Origin: Mycobacterium sp. | GTDB lineage: Bacteria; Actinomycetota; Actinomycetes; Mycobacteriales; Mycobacteriaceae | Reading direction: 5' to 3' | Assembly: GCA_019236925.1 (NCBI GenBank) | Contig: JAFAID010000240.1 | Location: forward strand, 1 to 35,495 | DNA: 35,495 bases | In this document: one piece after another, positions 1-6,761 of the stretch | Position numbering within the stretch: position 1 is the first letter of the stretch | How the letters are laid out: every line of letters starts with the position of its first letter | Translations under genes and position numbers: made by a program | Notes under the pieces: generated by a model | Seen by the model: the letters and a program-made list of their open reading frames with translations, nothing else | What the model was told of the DNA's origin: nothing | The model's database searches: none

Positions 1-58
1 TGAGGTCGCCGACCGCAGGCGGCACCGACTCCGCCGAGAAGAAGGACAGCTGGCTCAC
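1..58 (-). CDS. N-terminal fragment of Rv3647c-like conserved protein
   Basis: The first bases, read on the minus strand, encode the start of a protein beginning (GTG)SQLSFFSAESVPPAVGDL; the rest lies outside the window. GTG at 58-56 is the only canonical start downstream of an in-frame stop near 124, so the start is well constrained. The position just downstream of cspA on the same strand, and the N-terminal sequence, suggest the orthologue of M. tuberculosis Rv3647c, a conserved protein of unknown role lying between topA and cspA. Only 19 residues are visible, so no domain can be assigned. Confidence 0.6.
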   Translation of the reverse strand, partial: MSQLSFFSAESVPPAVGDL

Positions 59-197
59 GTCACCGACAGTAAGCGCCCGGATGGCGATGTGCGCCCCGGC
101 GCGGCGGTGGTTCCCCGCTATTCACCCCTCCCCAAGCTGTGGTCGCCTGGCTGTGTGCTTGGGGCAGCGGCAGGCCCGATTAGCTCTGACAGCGAGA

Positions 198-238
198 CCC
201 CCCCGACCGAACCCGGTAAGTCCGGACCGTTCGGGGGG
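198..238 (-). terminator. Hairpin downstream of cspA, possible terminator
   Basis: An interrupted inverted repeat lies 18 bp past the cspA stop. The outer arms CCCCCCGA (199-206) and TCGGGGGG (231-238) pair over 8 bp, and an inner CCGG (213-216) pairs with CCGG (222-225) around a TAAGT loop. There is no U-tract, as is common for mycobacterial terminators. It separates cspA from the Rv3647c-like gene, so it may end or attenuate the cspA transcript. Confidence 0.45.
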
Positions 239-255
239 TTGTCGTCAGAAGCTGT

Positions 256-459
256 TCAGATGGAGCGGACGCCGGTGGCCTGGGGCCCCTTGGGGCTCTG
301 GCCGACTTCGAATTCGACCCTCTGGTTCTCCTCAAGGGTGCGGAAGCCGCTTCCCTGGATCTCCGTGTAGTGGACAAACACGTCGGCCGAACCGTCCTCG
401 GGGGCGATGAAGCCGAATCCCTTCTCCGCGTTGAACCACTTCACAGTTCCCTGTGGCAT
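256..459 (-). CDS. cspA: Cold-shock protein CspA
   Basis: A 67-residue single cold-shock domain, the usual family length, beginning [23 protein letters not shown]1 is KGFGFI (residues 13-18) and RNP2 is VFVHY (27-31); both supply the aromatic surface that binds single-stranded RNA or DNA. Proteins of this family act in the cytoplasm as RNA chaperones or antiterminators that melt secondary structure in mRNA. The start is supported by an AAAGGAAAG ribosome-binding site about 8 bases upstream. It corresponds to Rv3648c. It is transcribed away from the helicase gene, leaving a 330-bp divergent region with a hairpin in the presumed cspA leader. Confidence 0.96.
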   Translation of the reverse strand: MPQGTVKWFNAEKGFGFIAPEDGSADVFVHYTEIQGSGFRTLEENQRVEFEVGQSPKGPQATGVRSI

Positions 460-492
460 TTCTTGATCTTTCCTTTACTACTCGGGTGCGGT

Positions 493-509
493 GCACCGCC
501 TTTCGGTGC
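493..509 (-). promoter_or_regulatory. Hairpin in cspA 5' leader
   Basis: GCACCG (493-498) and CGGTGC (504-509) form a perfect 6-bp stem with a 5-base loop, about 34 bases upstream of the cspA start and within the likely leader. Structured leaders are a known feature of cold-shock mRNAs; a regulatory role here is inference. Confidence 0.4.
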
Positions 510-527
510 CCCGGGCCCGTTCCGACC

Positions 528-533
528 GCTATA
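528..533 (-). promoter_or_regulatory. Candidate -10 element for cspA (TATAGC)
   Basis: TATAGC on the minus strand (533 to 528) would place a transcription start near 521 and give a leader of about 60 bases that includes the 493-509 hairpin. No convincing -35 is visible. The rest of the divergent region between cspA and the helicase gene (534-780) shows no further gene. Confidence 0.3.
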
Positions 534-791
534 CCTTGCCGAGTCGCCGGAACTTCACCCGACCTACACCCTCGCAGGAACCGCGGCCGCAACGTCGATC
601 CTGCGAAAGTTTTACACGAACACAGAAGCTGCGACCGCAAACAGTCAATCATGTTCATCGCGTCTGCGACAGCCTCAGGTGATCAATTCAGCTACCAAGA
701 GGTAAACAATTCAGGTGAGAAGCCCAAACGCCTGCCGCGGGGTCGCCGTCGGTAGCGGTATCCGACAATTGGCTCATATCGGGAGGCGGAC

Positions 792-3143
792 ATGGTGACG
801 TTCGGCAGCGAACTGCTCGCCGCCGCGGTCGCCGGCAGCGACCCGGGAGAACATCCGCTGCGTCATGTCGCCGAGCTGCCGCCAACGCACGGCCGCCGGC
901 GTCCATGGCCGGCATGGGCCGAGCCCGACGTGGTGCGTGCGTTCACCGATCGCGGTATCAGCTCGCCCTGGGCGCATCAGGCTGACGCGGCGGACCTGGC
1001 CCACGCCGGCCGGCACGTGGTTATCAGCACCGGCACGGCGTCGGGGAAATCGCTGGCCTACCAACTGCCGATCCTCAACGCGCTGGCGACCGATCCGCGG
1101 GCCCGGGCGCTGTACGTGTCGCCGACGAAAGCGCTTGGCCACGACCAATTGCGGGCCGCACATATGCTGACCGCAGCCGTGCCCCGGCTGGGTGACGTCG
1201 CGCCCACGGCCTACGACGGCGACAGTCCGGCCGAGGTGCGTCGCTTCGCGCGGGAGCGCTCCCGGTGGCTGTTCTCCAACCCCGACATGGTCCACCTGGC
1301 GCTGCTGCGCAACCATGCCCGCTGGGCGGTTTTTCTGCGCAACCTTCGCTACCTGGTTGTCGACGAATGCCATTACTACCGCGGTGTTTTCGGTTCGAAT
1401 GTGGCGATGGTTCTGCGTCGCTTGCTGCGATTGTGCGCGCGCTACTCGGCCCATCCGGCCGCCCCGTCTTTGCTGCCCACGGTCATCTTCGCCAGCGCGA
1501 CAACCGCGGCGCCCGGCGCTACCGCCGCCGAGCTGATCGGCCAACCGGTCGAAGAGATCACCGAGGACACCTCGCCACAGGGCGCCCGCACGGTGGCGTT
1601 GTGGGAACCCGCTCTGCGCGAAGACCTCATTGGTGAGAACGGCGCTCCGGTGCGACGGTCCGCCGGTAGCGAGGCGGCCCGAGTGATGGCCGACCTGATC
1701 GCCGAGGGCGCGCGCACTTTGACATTTGTCCGGTCGCGTCGGGGTGCCGAATTGACCGCGGTGGCAACCCGTGCGCGACTGGAGGACATCGCCCCGGAGC
1801 TGACCGAGACGGTGGCGTCGTATCGGGCGGGCTATCTGCCCGAGGACCGCCGCGCGCTCGAACGCGCGCTGGTAGACGGGCAGCTGCGAGGTCTGGCCAC
1901 CACGAACGCGCTGGAGCTGGGTATCGACATCGCCGGCCTCGATGCGGTGGTGTTGGCCGGCTTTCCCGGGACGGTTACGTCGTTTTGGCAGCAGGCCGGC
2001 CGATCCGGGCGACGTGGTCAGGGTGCGCTGGTCGTGCTGGTCGCCCGCGACGATCCGCTGGACACCTATCTGGTGCATCACCCGGCCGCGCTACTGGATA
2101 AGCCGATCGAGCAGGTGGTGATCGATCCGGCCAACCCGTACATTCTCGGTCCTCAATTGTTGTGCGCTGCAACGGAATTACCGCTAGAAGACGCCGAAGT
2201 GCGGATGTTGGGCGCCGAGCAGGTCGCCGACGGGCTGGTCGACGACGGGCTGCTGCGACGCCGTTCCGGCAGGTACTACCCGGCGCCGGGCGTGGATCCG
2301 CATCCAGCGGTGGACATTCGGGGGTCGACGGGCGGCCAGGTCGTCATCGTGGAGAGCGAGACGGGCCGGTTGCTGGGGACCGCCGGAGTCGGCCAGGCCG
2401 CCGCTTCGGTGCACCCCGGGGCGGTGTACCTGCACCAGGGCGAGAGTTACGTTGTCGATTCGCTGGACTTCGAAGAGGGCATGGCCTTCGTTCACGGCGA
2501 AGATCCCGGATACGCGACGTTCGCAAGGGAACTCACCGACATCGCGGTCACCGGGGCCGGTGAACGCCGGGTCTTCGGATCGGTCACGCTGGGCCTGGTA
2601 CCTGTCAGCGTCACCAGTCAAGTCGTCGGCTATCTACGCCGGCGACTGACCGGGGAGGTCCTCGATTTCATCGAGCTGGATATGCCGGCCCACACGCTGG
2701 CCACCACCGCAGTGATGTATACGATCACTCCAGAGGCTTTGTGCCGCAACGGGATCGACGCGCTGCAGGTCCCGGGATCGTTACACGCCGCCGAGCACGC
2801 CGCGATCGGACTGCTGCCCCTGGTTGCCAGCTGCGACCGCGGTGACATCGGCGGCTTGTCCACCGCTGTCGGACCCGAGTCTGATGGACTGCCCAGTGTC
2901 TTCGTCTACGACGGCTATCCGGGCGGGGCGGGCTTCGCCGAGCAGGGTTTCCGCCGGGCGAGCACCTGGCTGGGTGCCACCGCCGCCGCTATCGAGGCGT
3001 GCGAATGCCCATCGGGATGCCCGTCCTGCGTGCAGTCCCCGAAATGCGGCAGCGGTAACGAACCACTGGATAAGGCCGGGGCAGTGCGCGTGTTGCGTTT
3101 GGTACTCACAGCGCTGGATCACGAGGGCGAGACATACCGATGA
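792..3143 (+). CDS. sftH: SftH/Hrq1-type superfamily 2 DNA helicase with C-terminal Cys cluster (Rv3649-like)
   Basis: A 783-residue ATP-dependent DNA helicase. Walker A/motif I is STGTASGKS (79-87), motif II is DECH (191-194), a motif III-like SAT follows, and motif VI is QQAGRSGRRG near residue 400. After the two RecA-like domains comes a long C-terminal region ending in a DUF1998-type metal-binding cluster, Cys at 737, 739, 743, 746 and 752. This is the layout of Hrq1-family helicases; the mycobacterial member SftH is a 3'-to-5' DNA-translocating helicase of about 780 residues. A role in DNA repair or replication-fork maintenance is inferred from that family. ATG at 792 follows a GGGAGGCGG ribosome-binding site. 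The stop overlaps the ATG of a 35-codon ORF. It is complete, with all motifs present. Confidence 0.93.
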   Translation: MVTFGSELLAAAVAGSDPGEHPLRHVAELPPTHGRRRPWPAWAEPDVVRAFTDRGISSPWAHQADAADLAHAGRHVVISTGTASGKSLAYQLPILNALATDPRARALYVSPTKALGHDQLRAAHMLTAAVPRLGDVAPTAYDGDSPAEVRRFARERSRWLFSNPDMVHLALLRNHARWAVFLRNLRYLVVDECHYYRGVFGSNVAMVLRRLLRLCARYSAHPAAPSLLPTVIFASATTAAPGATAAELIGQPVEEITEDTSPQGARTVALWEPALREDLIGENGAPVRRSAGSEAARVMADLIAEGARTLTFVRSRRGAELTAVATRARLEDIAPELTETVASYRAGYLPEDRRALERALVDGQLRGLATTNALELGIDIAGLDAVVLAGFPGTVTSFWQQAGRSGRRGQGALVVLVARDDPLDTYLVHHPAALLDKPIEQVVIDPANPYILGPQLLCAATELPLEDAEVRMLGAEQVADGLVDDGLLRRRSGRYYPAPGVDPHPAVDIRGSTGGQVVIVESETGRLLGTAGVGQAAASVHPGAVYLHQGESYVVDSLDFEEGMAFVHGEDPGYATFARELTDIAVTGAGERRVFGSVTLGLVPVSVTSQVVGYLRRRLTGEVLDFIELDMPAHTLATTAVMYTITPEALCRNGIDALQVPGSLHAAEHAAIGLLPLVASCDRGDIGGLSTAVGPESDGLPSVFVYDGYPGGAGFAEQGFRRASTWLGATAAAIEACECPSGCPSCVQSPKCGSGNEPLDKAGAVRVLRLVLTALDHEGETYR

Positions 3144-3247
3144 CGACCGACCCCTCGACGGTCGACATCGTTGTGTCTGTGACGTGGCAGCGCCATGAAA
3201 ACGCATTTCCTCGCTGCCGAAGAAACGCACACATGCCTAATTACTAA
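3140..3247 (+). CDS. Possible 35-residue small ORF coupled to the helicase gene
   Basis: ATG at 3140 overlaps the helicase stop codon (ATGA), the arrangement used for translational coupling throughout this window. The frame stays open for 35 codons (MTTDPSTVDIVVSVTW...) to TAA at 3245. The product matches nothing I recognise. An inverted repeat, GGCAGCG (3186-3192) and CGCTGCC (3212-3218), lies inside it and may instead be a transcription terminator stem for sftH. In H37Rv, PE33 occupies this position; there is no trace of a PE domain here. Low confidence that it is a real gene. Confidence 0.25.
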   Translation: MTTDPSTVDIVVSVTWQRHENAFPRCRRNAHMPNY

Positions 3248-3354
3248 GCAGTGCGGCGAACGGTCGGACAACGCAATCCGTTCCCAATCCCAGTGGGCGC
3301 AGCAGCAAAATACCTGGCAGCGATGACCCTGTGCAAGTCGCCGCCTAACGTATC

Positions 3355-3383
3355 AAGGTCACCTTTAGGTTGACCCTGGTCAA
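3355..3383 (+). promoter_or_regulatory. Two adjacent palindromes upstream of the triple-PAS gene
   Basis: AAGGT-C-ACCTT (3355-3365) and TTGACC-CT-GGTCAA (3370-3383) are perfect palindromes 4 bp apart, about 65 bp before the start of the PAS-domain gene. They look like transcription-factor half-site pairs. The remainder of the 3248-3446 gap contains no gene I can support. No regulator can be named from the sequence. Confidence 0.4.
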
Positions 3384-3431
3384 ACGTCGCCGGATTGACA
3401 GTGACGCAAGAAGTTATGCGTTGCCTGACCG

Positions 3432-3437
3432 GTAAAA
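3432..3437 (+). promoter_or_regulatory. -10 element TAAAAT of the triple-PAS gene
   Basis: TAAAAT lies 9 bases before the ATG at 3447, inside a CGGTA-AAA-TACCG palindrome (3430-3442). At this spacing transcription would begin within a few bases of the start codon, giving a leaderless or nearly leaderless mRNA. Confidence 0.5.
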
Positions 3438-3446
3438 TACCGAGCT

Positions 3447-4484
3447 ATGGCCCGCGACTGGCTGCTCGTGGAAACGCTGGGCAAGGAACCCGCCGTGGTA
3501 GCAGTGGGGCGTCAATTGCGAAATCTTGTTCCGATTACCGCGTTTCTGCGGCGTAATCCGCATCTTGCTGCCATCCAGAGCGCAATCGCCGAGTCGCTGG
3601 AGACCAGCCAAAGCCTGGTCAGCATCACACCGAAAAGTAACCGCGTGATCCGCACCGAGCCGGTGTTGATGTCCGACGGCTGCATGCACGGTGTGCATAT
3701 CTGGAGCGGGCCGGCGGAGGCCGAACCGCCGGAGCGGCCGATCCCGGGCCCGCTGAAATGGGACATGACGCTTGGCGTGGCCACCGATACACCGGAGTCG
3801 CTGGTCAACACCGGCAGAAATCTCGAGGTCGAGGACCCGCAGCATCGTGCGTTTGCGGACAGCTGGCCATCGGGCGACCTCAAACCCAACGAGGGCAGGG
3901 CGCTCGCTGCGGCGGTCAAGTCACAACCAGGGCACACCCTGTGCGACACCTGGGACAGCACCGACTGGCAGGGCAATCCCATCCGGGTGAGCTTCGTCGC
4001 TCGCAACGGGCTCGAGCCGGGGCCCGACGGCCGTGACCACGTGATCGCACGCGGGATGAATTGGCGCGCCGAACCGGCTGACTCGGCGCAGCAATCCGAC
4101 CGGCTTGCGCAGCGGATCCTGCACGGATTGGCGCAGCCCGGTGTGCACCGGGCGTTGTTCGATCCGAGCAACTGGACCCTGTTGAAATGGCTCGACGAGC
4201 CGTGCCCCTTCTATGACTGGCGGCGTATCGCGACCAATAGCCCGCGGATGCATCCCAACGACGAGGCGAGGATGGCAGCGATGACCGCGGAGTTCGCCCG
4301 CGGGGCCACCAGCGGCGTGCTGCGCATGCCGGGCCACGACGGCGGCTGGGTTCCGATGCATGTGACCGTCAACCGGGTGGAAGTCGAGCAGGAGACGTTC
4401 GCCGGACTGGTCTCGCTCCGCTTGCCCACGACGACCGAACTCGCCGACGCGGGCCTGTCCGATCCCGATTCAAGCGCCGACTAA
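3447..4484 (+). CDS. Triple-PAS-fold protein, Rv3651-like
   Basis: A 345-residue soluble protein beginning MARDWLLVETLGKEPAVVAV, the same length as M. tuberculosis Rv3651. The crystal structure of that orthologue shows three PAS-like folds with no kinase, cyclase or DNA-binding output domain, so it is presumed to sense a ligand or mediate protein contacts; its ligand and partners are unknown. I see no transmembrane segment or signal peptide. The gene stands alone with its own promoter. Its stop TAA (4482-4484) overlaps by 4 bases the stop of the convergent TadE-like gene. In H37Rv two PE_PGRS genes lie at this junction; here they are absent. Confidence 0.88.
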   Translation: MARDWLLVETLGKEPAVVAVGRQLRNLVPITAFLRRNPHLAAIQSAIAESLETSQSLVSITPKSNRVIRTEPVLMSDGCMHGVHIWSGPAEAEPPERPIPGPLKWDMTLGVATDTPESLVNTGRNLEVEDPQHRAFADSWPSGDLKPNEGRALAAAVKSQPGHTLCDTWDSTDWQGNPIRVSFVARNGLEPGPDGRDHVIARGMNWRAEPADSAQQSDRLAQRILHGLAQPGVHRALFDPSNWTLLKWLDEPCPFYDWRRIATNSPRMHPNDEARMAAMTAEFARGATSGVLRMPGHDGGWVPMHVTVNRVEVEQETFAGLVSLRLPTTTELADAGLSDPDSSAD

Positions 4485-4783
4485 GCGCTATCGGCCGGGC
4501 CTGCGCGGGCGCCGGCCCGCGCACTACCCCAGCCCCCGACGGCCAGGCGCACCTCAGTCGTGACGACGACGTCCAGGTCGTCCACGGCGCAGCCGCTGGT
4601 GCTGACCCGCATTTCGCGGGCCACCGCTTTGGCCTGCGCGCACGCTGTCTCGGGTCCGGCTGCCAGCCGCGCCGCGGCGGCCAGCGCGGCCAGGTCTGCC
4701 GCGGCTTGGGCCCGATGGCGCGCCACCACCGCCGAGCCCAGATAGGCGCTGCCGCAGGTGACGGACAGCAGCGCGGCGACCAT
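4481..4783 (-). CDS. TadE-like pseudopilin (Rv3654c-like), start uncertain
   Basis: The last gene of the Tad/Flp operon. From the first in-frame canonical start (ATG 4783) it encodes 100 residues with an N-terminal hydrophobic helix and an Ala-rich segment (RAQAAADLAALAAAARLAAG). The conserved prepilin-like motif, D-E-R-G-S-A-T-V-V, lies in the same frame just upstream (about 4819-4790) and would be lost with this start. No ATG, GTG or TTG is available between that motif and a point about 38 codons further up, deep inside the preceding gene. An out-of-frame ATG overlaps the upstream stop (ATGA at 4818). The M. tuberculosis orthologue has been reported as an effector that suppresses macrophage apoptosis; the family resemblance is to TadE minor pilins. 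Confidence 0.7.
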   Translation of the reverse strand: MVAALLSVTCGSAYLGSAVVARHRAQAAADLAALAAAARLAAGPETACAQAKAVAREMRVSTSGCAVDDLDVVVTTEVRLAVGGWGSARAGARAGPADSA

Positions 4784-4814
4784 CGCGGCCGCGACAACGG
4801 TCGCTGATCCCCGC

Positions 4815-5117
4815 TCATCGCGACGGCTCCACCGCTGACACGCCGGTAGCGCTGATGCCCAGCGCGGGCAGCAGATTCGACCGGGCGGTGACCGTCGCGA
4901 CGACGAACTCGCCGTCGCGGCGGAGCTGCACCCGGGCGCCACCGGGCGCGATACCGCGGGCGGTGGTGACCGCAGAGCGCTCATCACCGCGGGCCGCCAA
5001 CCGCGCGGCCTCGCGGGCAGCGTCGATGCAGCGGACCTGCATCGACACCGCTGTGACCCCGGCCAAGCACAGCACCAGCACCGCGACCAGCGTGACGACG
5101 CCCAGCGCCGCCTCCAC
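4815..5117 (-). CDS. TadE-like minor pilin (Rv3655c-like), start uncertain
   Basis: About 100 residues from the in-frame GTG at 5117: a prepilin-like hydrophobic helix (VEAALGVVTLVAVLVLCLAG) followed by a TadE-like stretch, Q-V-R-C-I-D-A-A-R-E-A-A-R, and a small C-terminal domain. The reading frame upstream encodes D-V-G-A-S-T-V-E, the expected prepilin G-x-x-x-V-E motif, so real translation should begin before 5117. However, no ATG, GTG or TTG occurs in frame; the nearest GTG-like codon is GTA at 5144, overlapping the TAG stop of the pilin gene. It is a membrane-anchored minor pilin by family. It overlaps no neighbour with the GTG start. Confidence 0.75.
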   Translation of the reverse strand: MEAALGVVTLVAVLVLCLAGVTAVSMQVRCIDAAREAARLAARGDERSAVTTARGIAPGGARVQLRRDGEFVVATVTARSNLLPALGISATGVSAVEPSR

Positions 5118-5140
5118 GGTGCTCGCGCCGACATCGTCGA

Positions 5141-5344
5141 CTACGCCTTGGTGTTGAGCGCGCGGGCGATGATGTTGGTCAACGCCGAGACGATGGAGTC
5201 GCCAGTCACGACCGTGTAGAGGATTGCAGCGAACGCCGCCGCCGCGATCGTCCCGATCGCGTACTCGACCGTGGACATCCCGGCTTCGTCTACCGCCAAT
5301 AGGGTCGCACGCCCGCGCAGCACACGAAACATGTTGATCAACAT
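5141..5344 (-). CDS. Flp-like pilin (Rv3656c-like, DUF4244)
   Basis: A 67-residue protein. A basic N-terminus and D-E-A-G-M-S-T-V-E-Y precede one long hydrophobic helix (AIGTIAAAAFAAILYTVVTG), with a short tail ending IARALNTKA. G-(x)3-V-E-Y is the signature of Flp-type prepilins, which are cut after the Gly and assembled into a pilus or pseudopilus. ATG at 5344 has an AAGGAGTG ribosome-binding site 9 bases upstream, the best in the operon, suggesting this is the most highly translated subunit, as expected for a major pilin. No prepilin peptidase gene is present in the window, so processing would depend on an enzyme encoded elsewhere. Confidence 0.85.
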   Translation of the reverse strand: MLINMFRVLRGRATLLAVDEAGMSTVEYAIGTIAAAAFAAILYTVVTGDSIVSALTNIIARALNTKA

Positions 5345-5388
5345 AATATTTCACTCCTTCGTTACCCCACACCAGCTGACCCGCGCCG

Positions 5389-5976
5389 TCACAGCAAGCC
5401 TGACTGCAATAAGTCGCCGGCCAGTCCGGCGACCACCGGAACAATGCCCAGGCACACGAACGCGGGGAGGAAACACAGTCCGAGCGGACCGGCGATCAGC
5501 ACCCCGGCGCGCTCGGCAGTCGCCGCCGCGGTGTGTGCGGCGTCCTGGCGGCACTGCGCAGCAAGCGCGGCCACTGCCTCGGCGAGCGCCACGCCGGAGT
5601 CCGAAGATCGTCGCGCCAATCGCAGCAACGCATCGGTCTGCGGGTCGAGGGAACCGGGCGGGAGATCCGGCGGTGCCGACCATGCCACGCCCGGGTCGGC
5701 GCCCAGCGCCAGCAGATCGGCTGCGCGACGCAGCACTCGGGCCAGCAGCGGCGGCGCCGACGGCGCAGTCGCCGCCGCCGCGGTCGACACGGCCATGCCC
5801 GCCGCCAGGCAGACCGCCAGCACATCCAGGCTCGAGGCGACAGCCAGTGGATCCGGGCCACGCACAGCTCGCCGCGGTGCGGCGGGCGCGCGGACCGTCA
5901 CCGCGGCCCTCGCCCGCACCCTCGATGGCCGAGCGCCACTCAACAAAGCGGCGGCCAGCAGCAGCGCGGCAGTCAT
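5389..5976 (-). CDS. TadC-like type II/IV secretion inner-membrane protein (Rv3657c-like)
   Basis: A 195-residue integral membrane protein with an N-terminal hydrophobic helix, a central T2SS-F-type helical region (residues about 45-150: D-P-L-A-V-A-S-S-L-D-V-L-A-V-C-L then R-R-S-S-D-S-G-V-A-L-A-E-A), and a C-terminal pair of hydrophobic segments (AGVLIAGPLGLCFLPAFVCL and VPVVAGLAGDLL). It should form the membrane platform with the TadB-like partner on which the TadA ATPase acts. The ATG overlaps the stop of the TadB-like gene (ATGA, 5973-5976), so the two are translationally coupled. Confidence 0.85.
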   Translation of the reverse strand: MTAALLLAAALLSGARPSRVRARAAVTVRAPAAPRRAVRGPDPLAVASSLDVLAVCLAAGMAVSTAAAATAPSAPPLLARVLRRAADLLALGADPGVAWSAPPDLPPGSLDPQTDALLRLARRSSDSGVALAEAVAALAAQCRQDAAHTAAATAERAGVLIAGPLGLCFLPAFVCLGIVPVVAGLAGDLLQSGLL

Positions 5977-6761
5977 GCCACAGCCCTATCGGTGATGTGG
6001 TCCGACCAGAGCAGCCCGCTGCAGACCAGCGTCGCTCCAACCACTAGCAGCCAGCCGCCGACGTGCCCGGTCAGTAGGAATGCCACCGGGTTCGCCCCGA
6101 TGAGTTGGCCAAGCACCACCGAAAGCACCGGCAGGCCCGCCAGGATCGCCGCGGTGGCGCGGGCACCGGCCATTGCCGACGTTACCTGGCTTGAGAATCT
6201 TTGTCGCTCAACGATATCCCGCTGGGCCGTGCGCATCAGAGTGGACATTGCCAGACCGTGTTCGGATGCCAGTTGCCAGCACACCGCGAGCCGATCCCAT
6301 TGCGCAGGCAGCGCCGAGGTCTTGGCGACGCTGCGCAAACCGGCGGTGACGTCGGCACCCAAACGGGCACGCGCCGCCACCGCACGACATGAGTCCGCGA
6401 CCGGCCCGGCCGTTTCGTCGGCCGCGACGGCGAAGGCCTGCGCCGGGTGGGCGCCGACGCGCAGTTCGCCCACCAGCACATCGATAGCGGTTTCCAGCTC
6501 GTGGCTTTCATCGATCCCGCGACGGTTACGGCGACGGCGCCGGAGGCGCAAGCCTGCCGTTGCGGCGAATGCTGCGGCAGCCAGAACCGTTGTCAGCGGC
6601 AGCAATGCGGTACCCGCAGCCCCGGCGCACACGGCGAACCAGCCCGCGGCCCGCGCCGGCGAGTTGCGGCCGCGGTTGGTGCGTACCAGTCGTCGACGTG
6701 GCGACGATGGCGATACCAGCAGAGATGCTGACAACGCCAGCGCTGCCACCGATGCGGTCAT
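5973..6761 (-). CDS. TadB-like type II/IV secretion inner-membrane protein (Rv3658c-like)
   Basis: A 262-residue membrane protein of the T2SS-F family. N-terminal hydrophobic helices (residues 1-20 and about 40-70) are followed by a basic stretch and the cytoplasmic helical domain E-T-A-I-D-V-L-V-G-E-L-R-V-G-A-H-P (about 88-105). Two C-terminal transmembrane segments follow (residues about 205-250). With the downstream TadC-like protein it forms the platform of a Tad/Flp assembly machine. Its start overlaps the end of tadA by four bases (6758-6761) and its stop overlaps the tadC-like start, giving a tightly coupled trio. Confidence 0.86.
   Translation of the reverse strand: MTASVAALALSASLLVSPSSPRRRLVRTNRGRNSPARAAGWFAVCAGAAGTALLPLTTVLAAAAFAATAGLRLRRRRRNRRGIDESHELETAIDVLVGELRVGAHPAQAFAVAADETAGPVADSCRAVAARARLGADVTAGLRSVAKTSALPAQWDRLAVCWQLASEHGLAMSTLMRTAQRDIVERQRFSSQVTSAMAGARATAAILAGLPVLSVVLGQLIGANPVAFLLTGHVGGWLLVVGATLVCSGLLWSDHITDRAVA

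Noticed and set aside
774-2081. 435-codon open frame on the minus strand opposite the helicase gene
   Set aside because: Antisense shadow of a GC-rich gene; composition (Arg/Gly/Gln/His-rich) lacks any recognisable domain, while the plus strand encodes a complete helicase.
4784-5134. Start of the Rv3654c-like gene at ATG 5134
   Set aside because: It would add about 115 Arg/Ser/Pro-rich residues that are the out-of-frame translation of the TadE1 gene.
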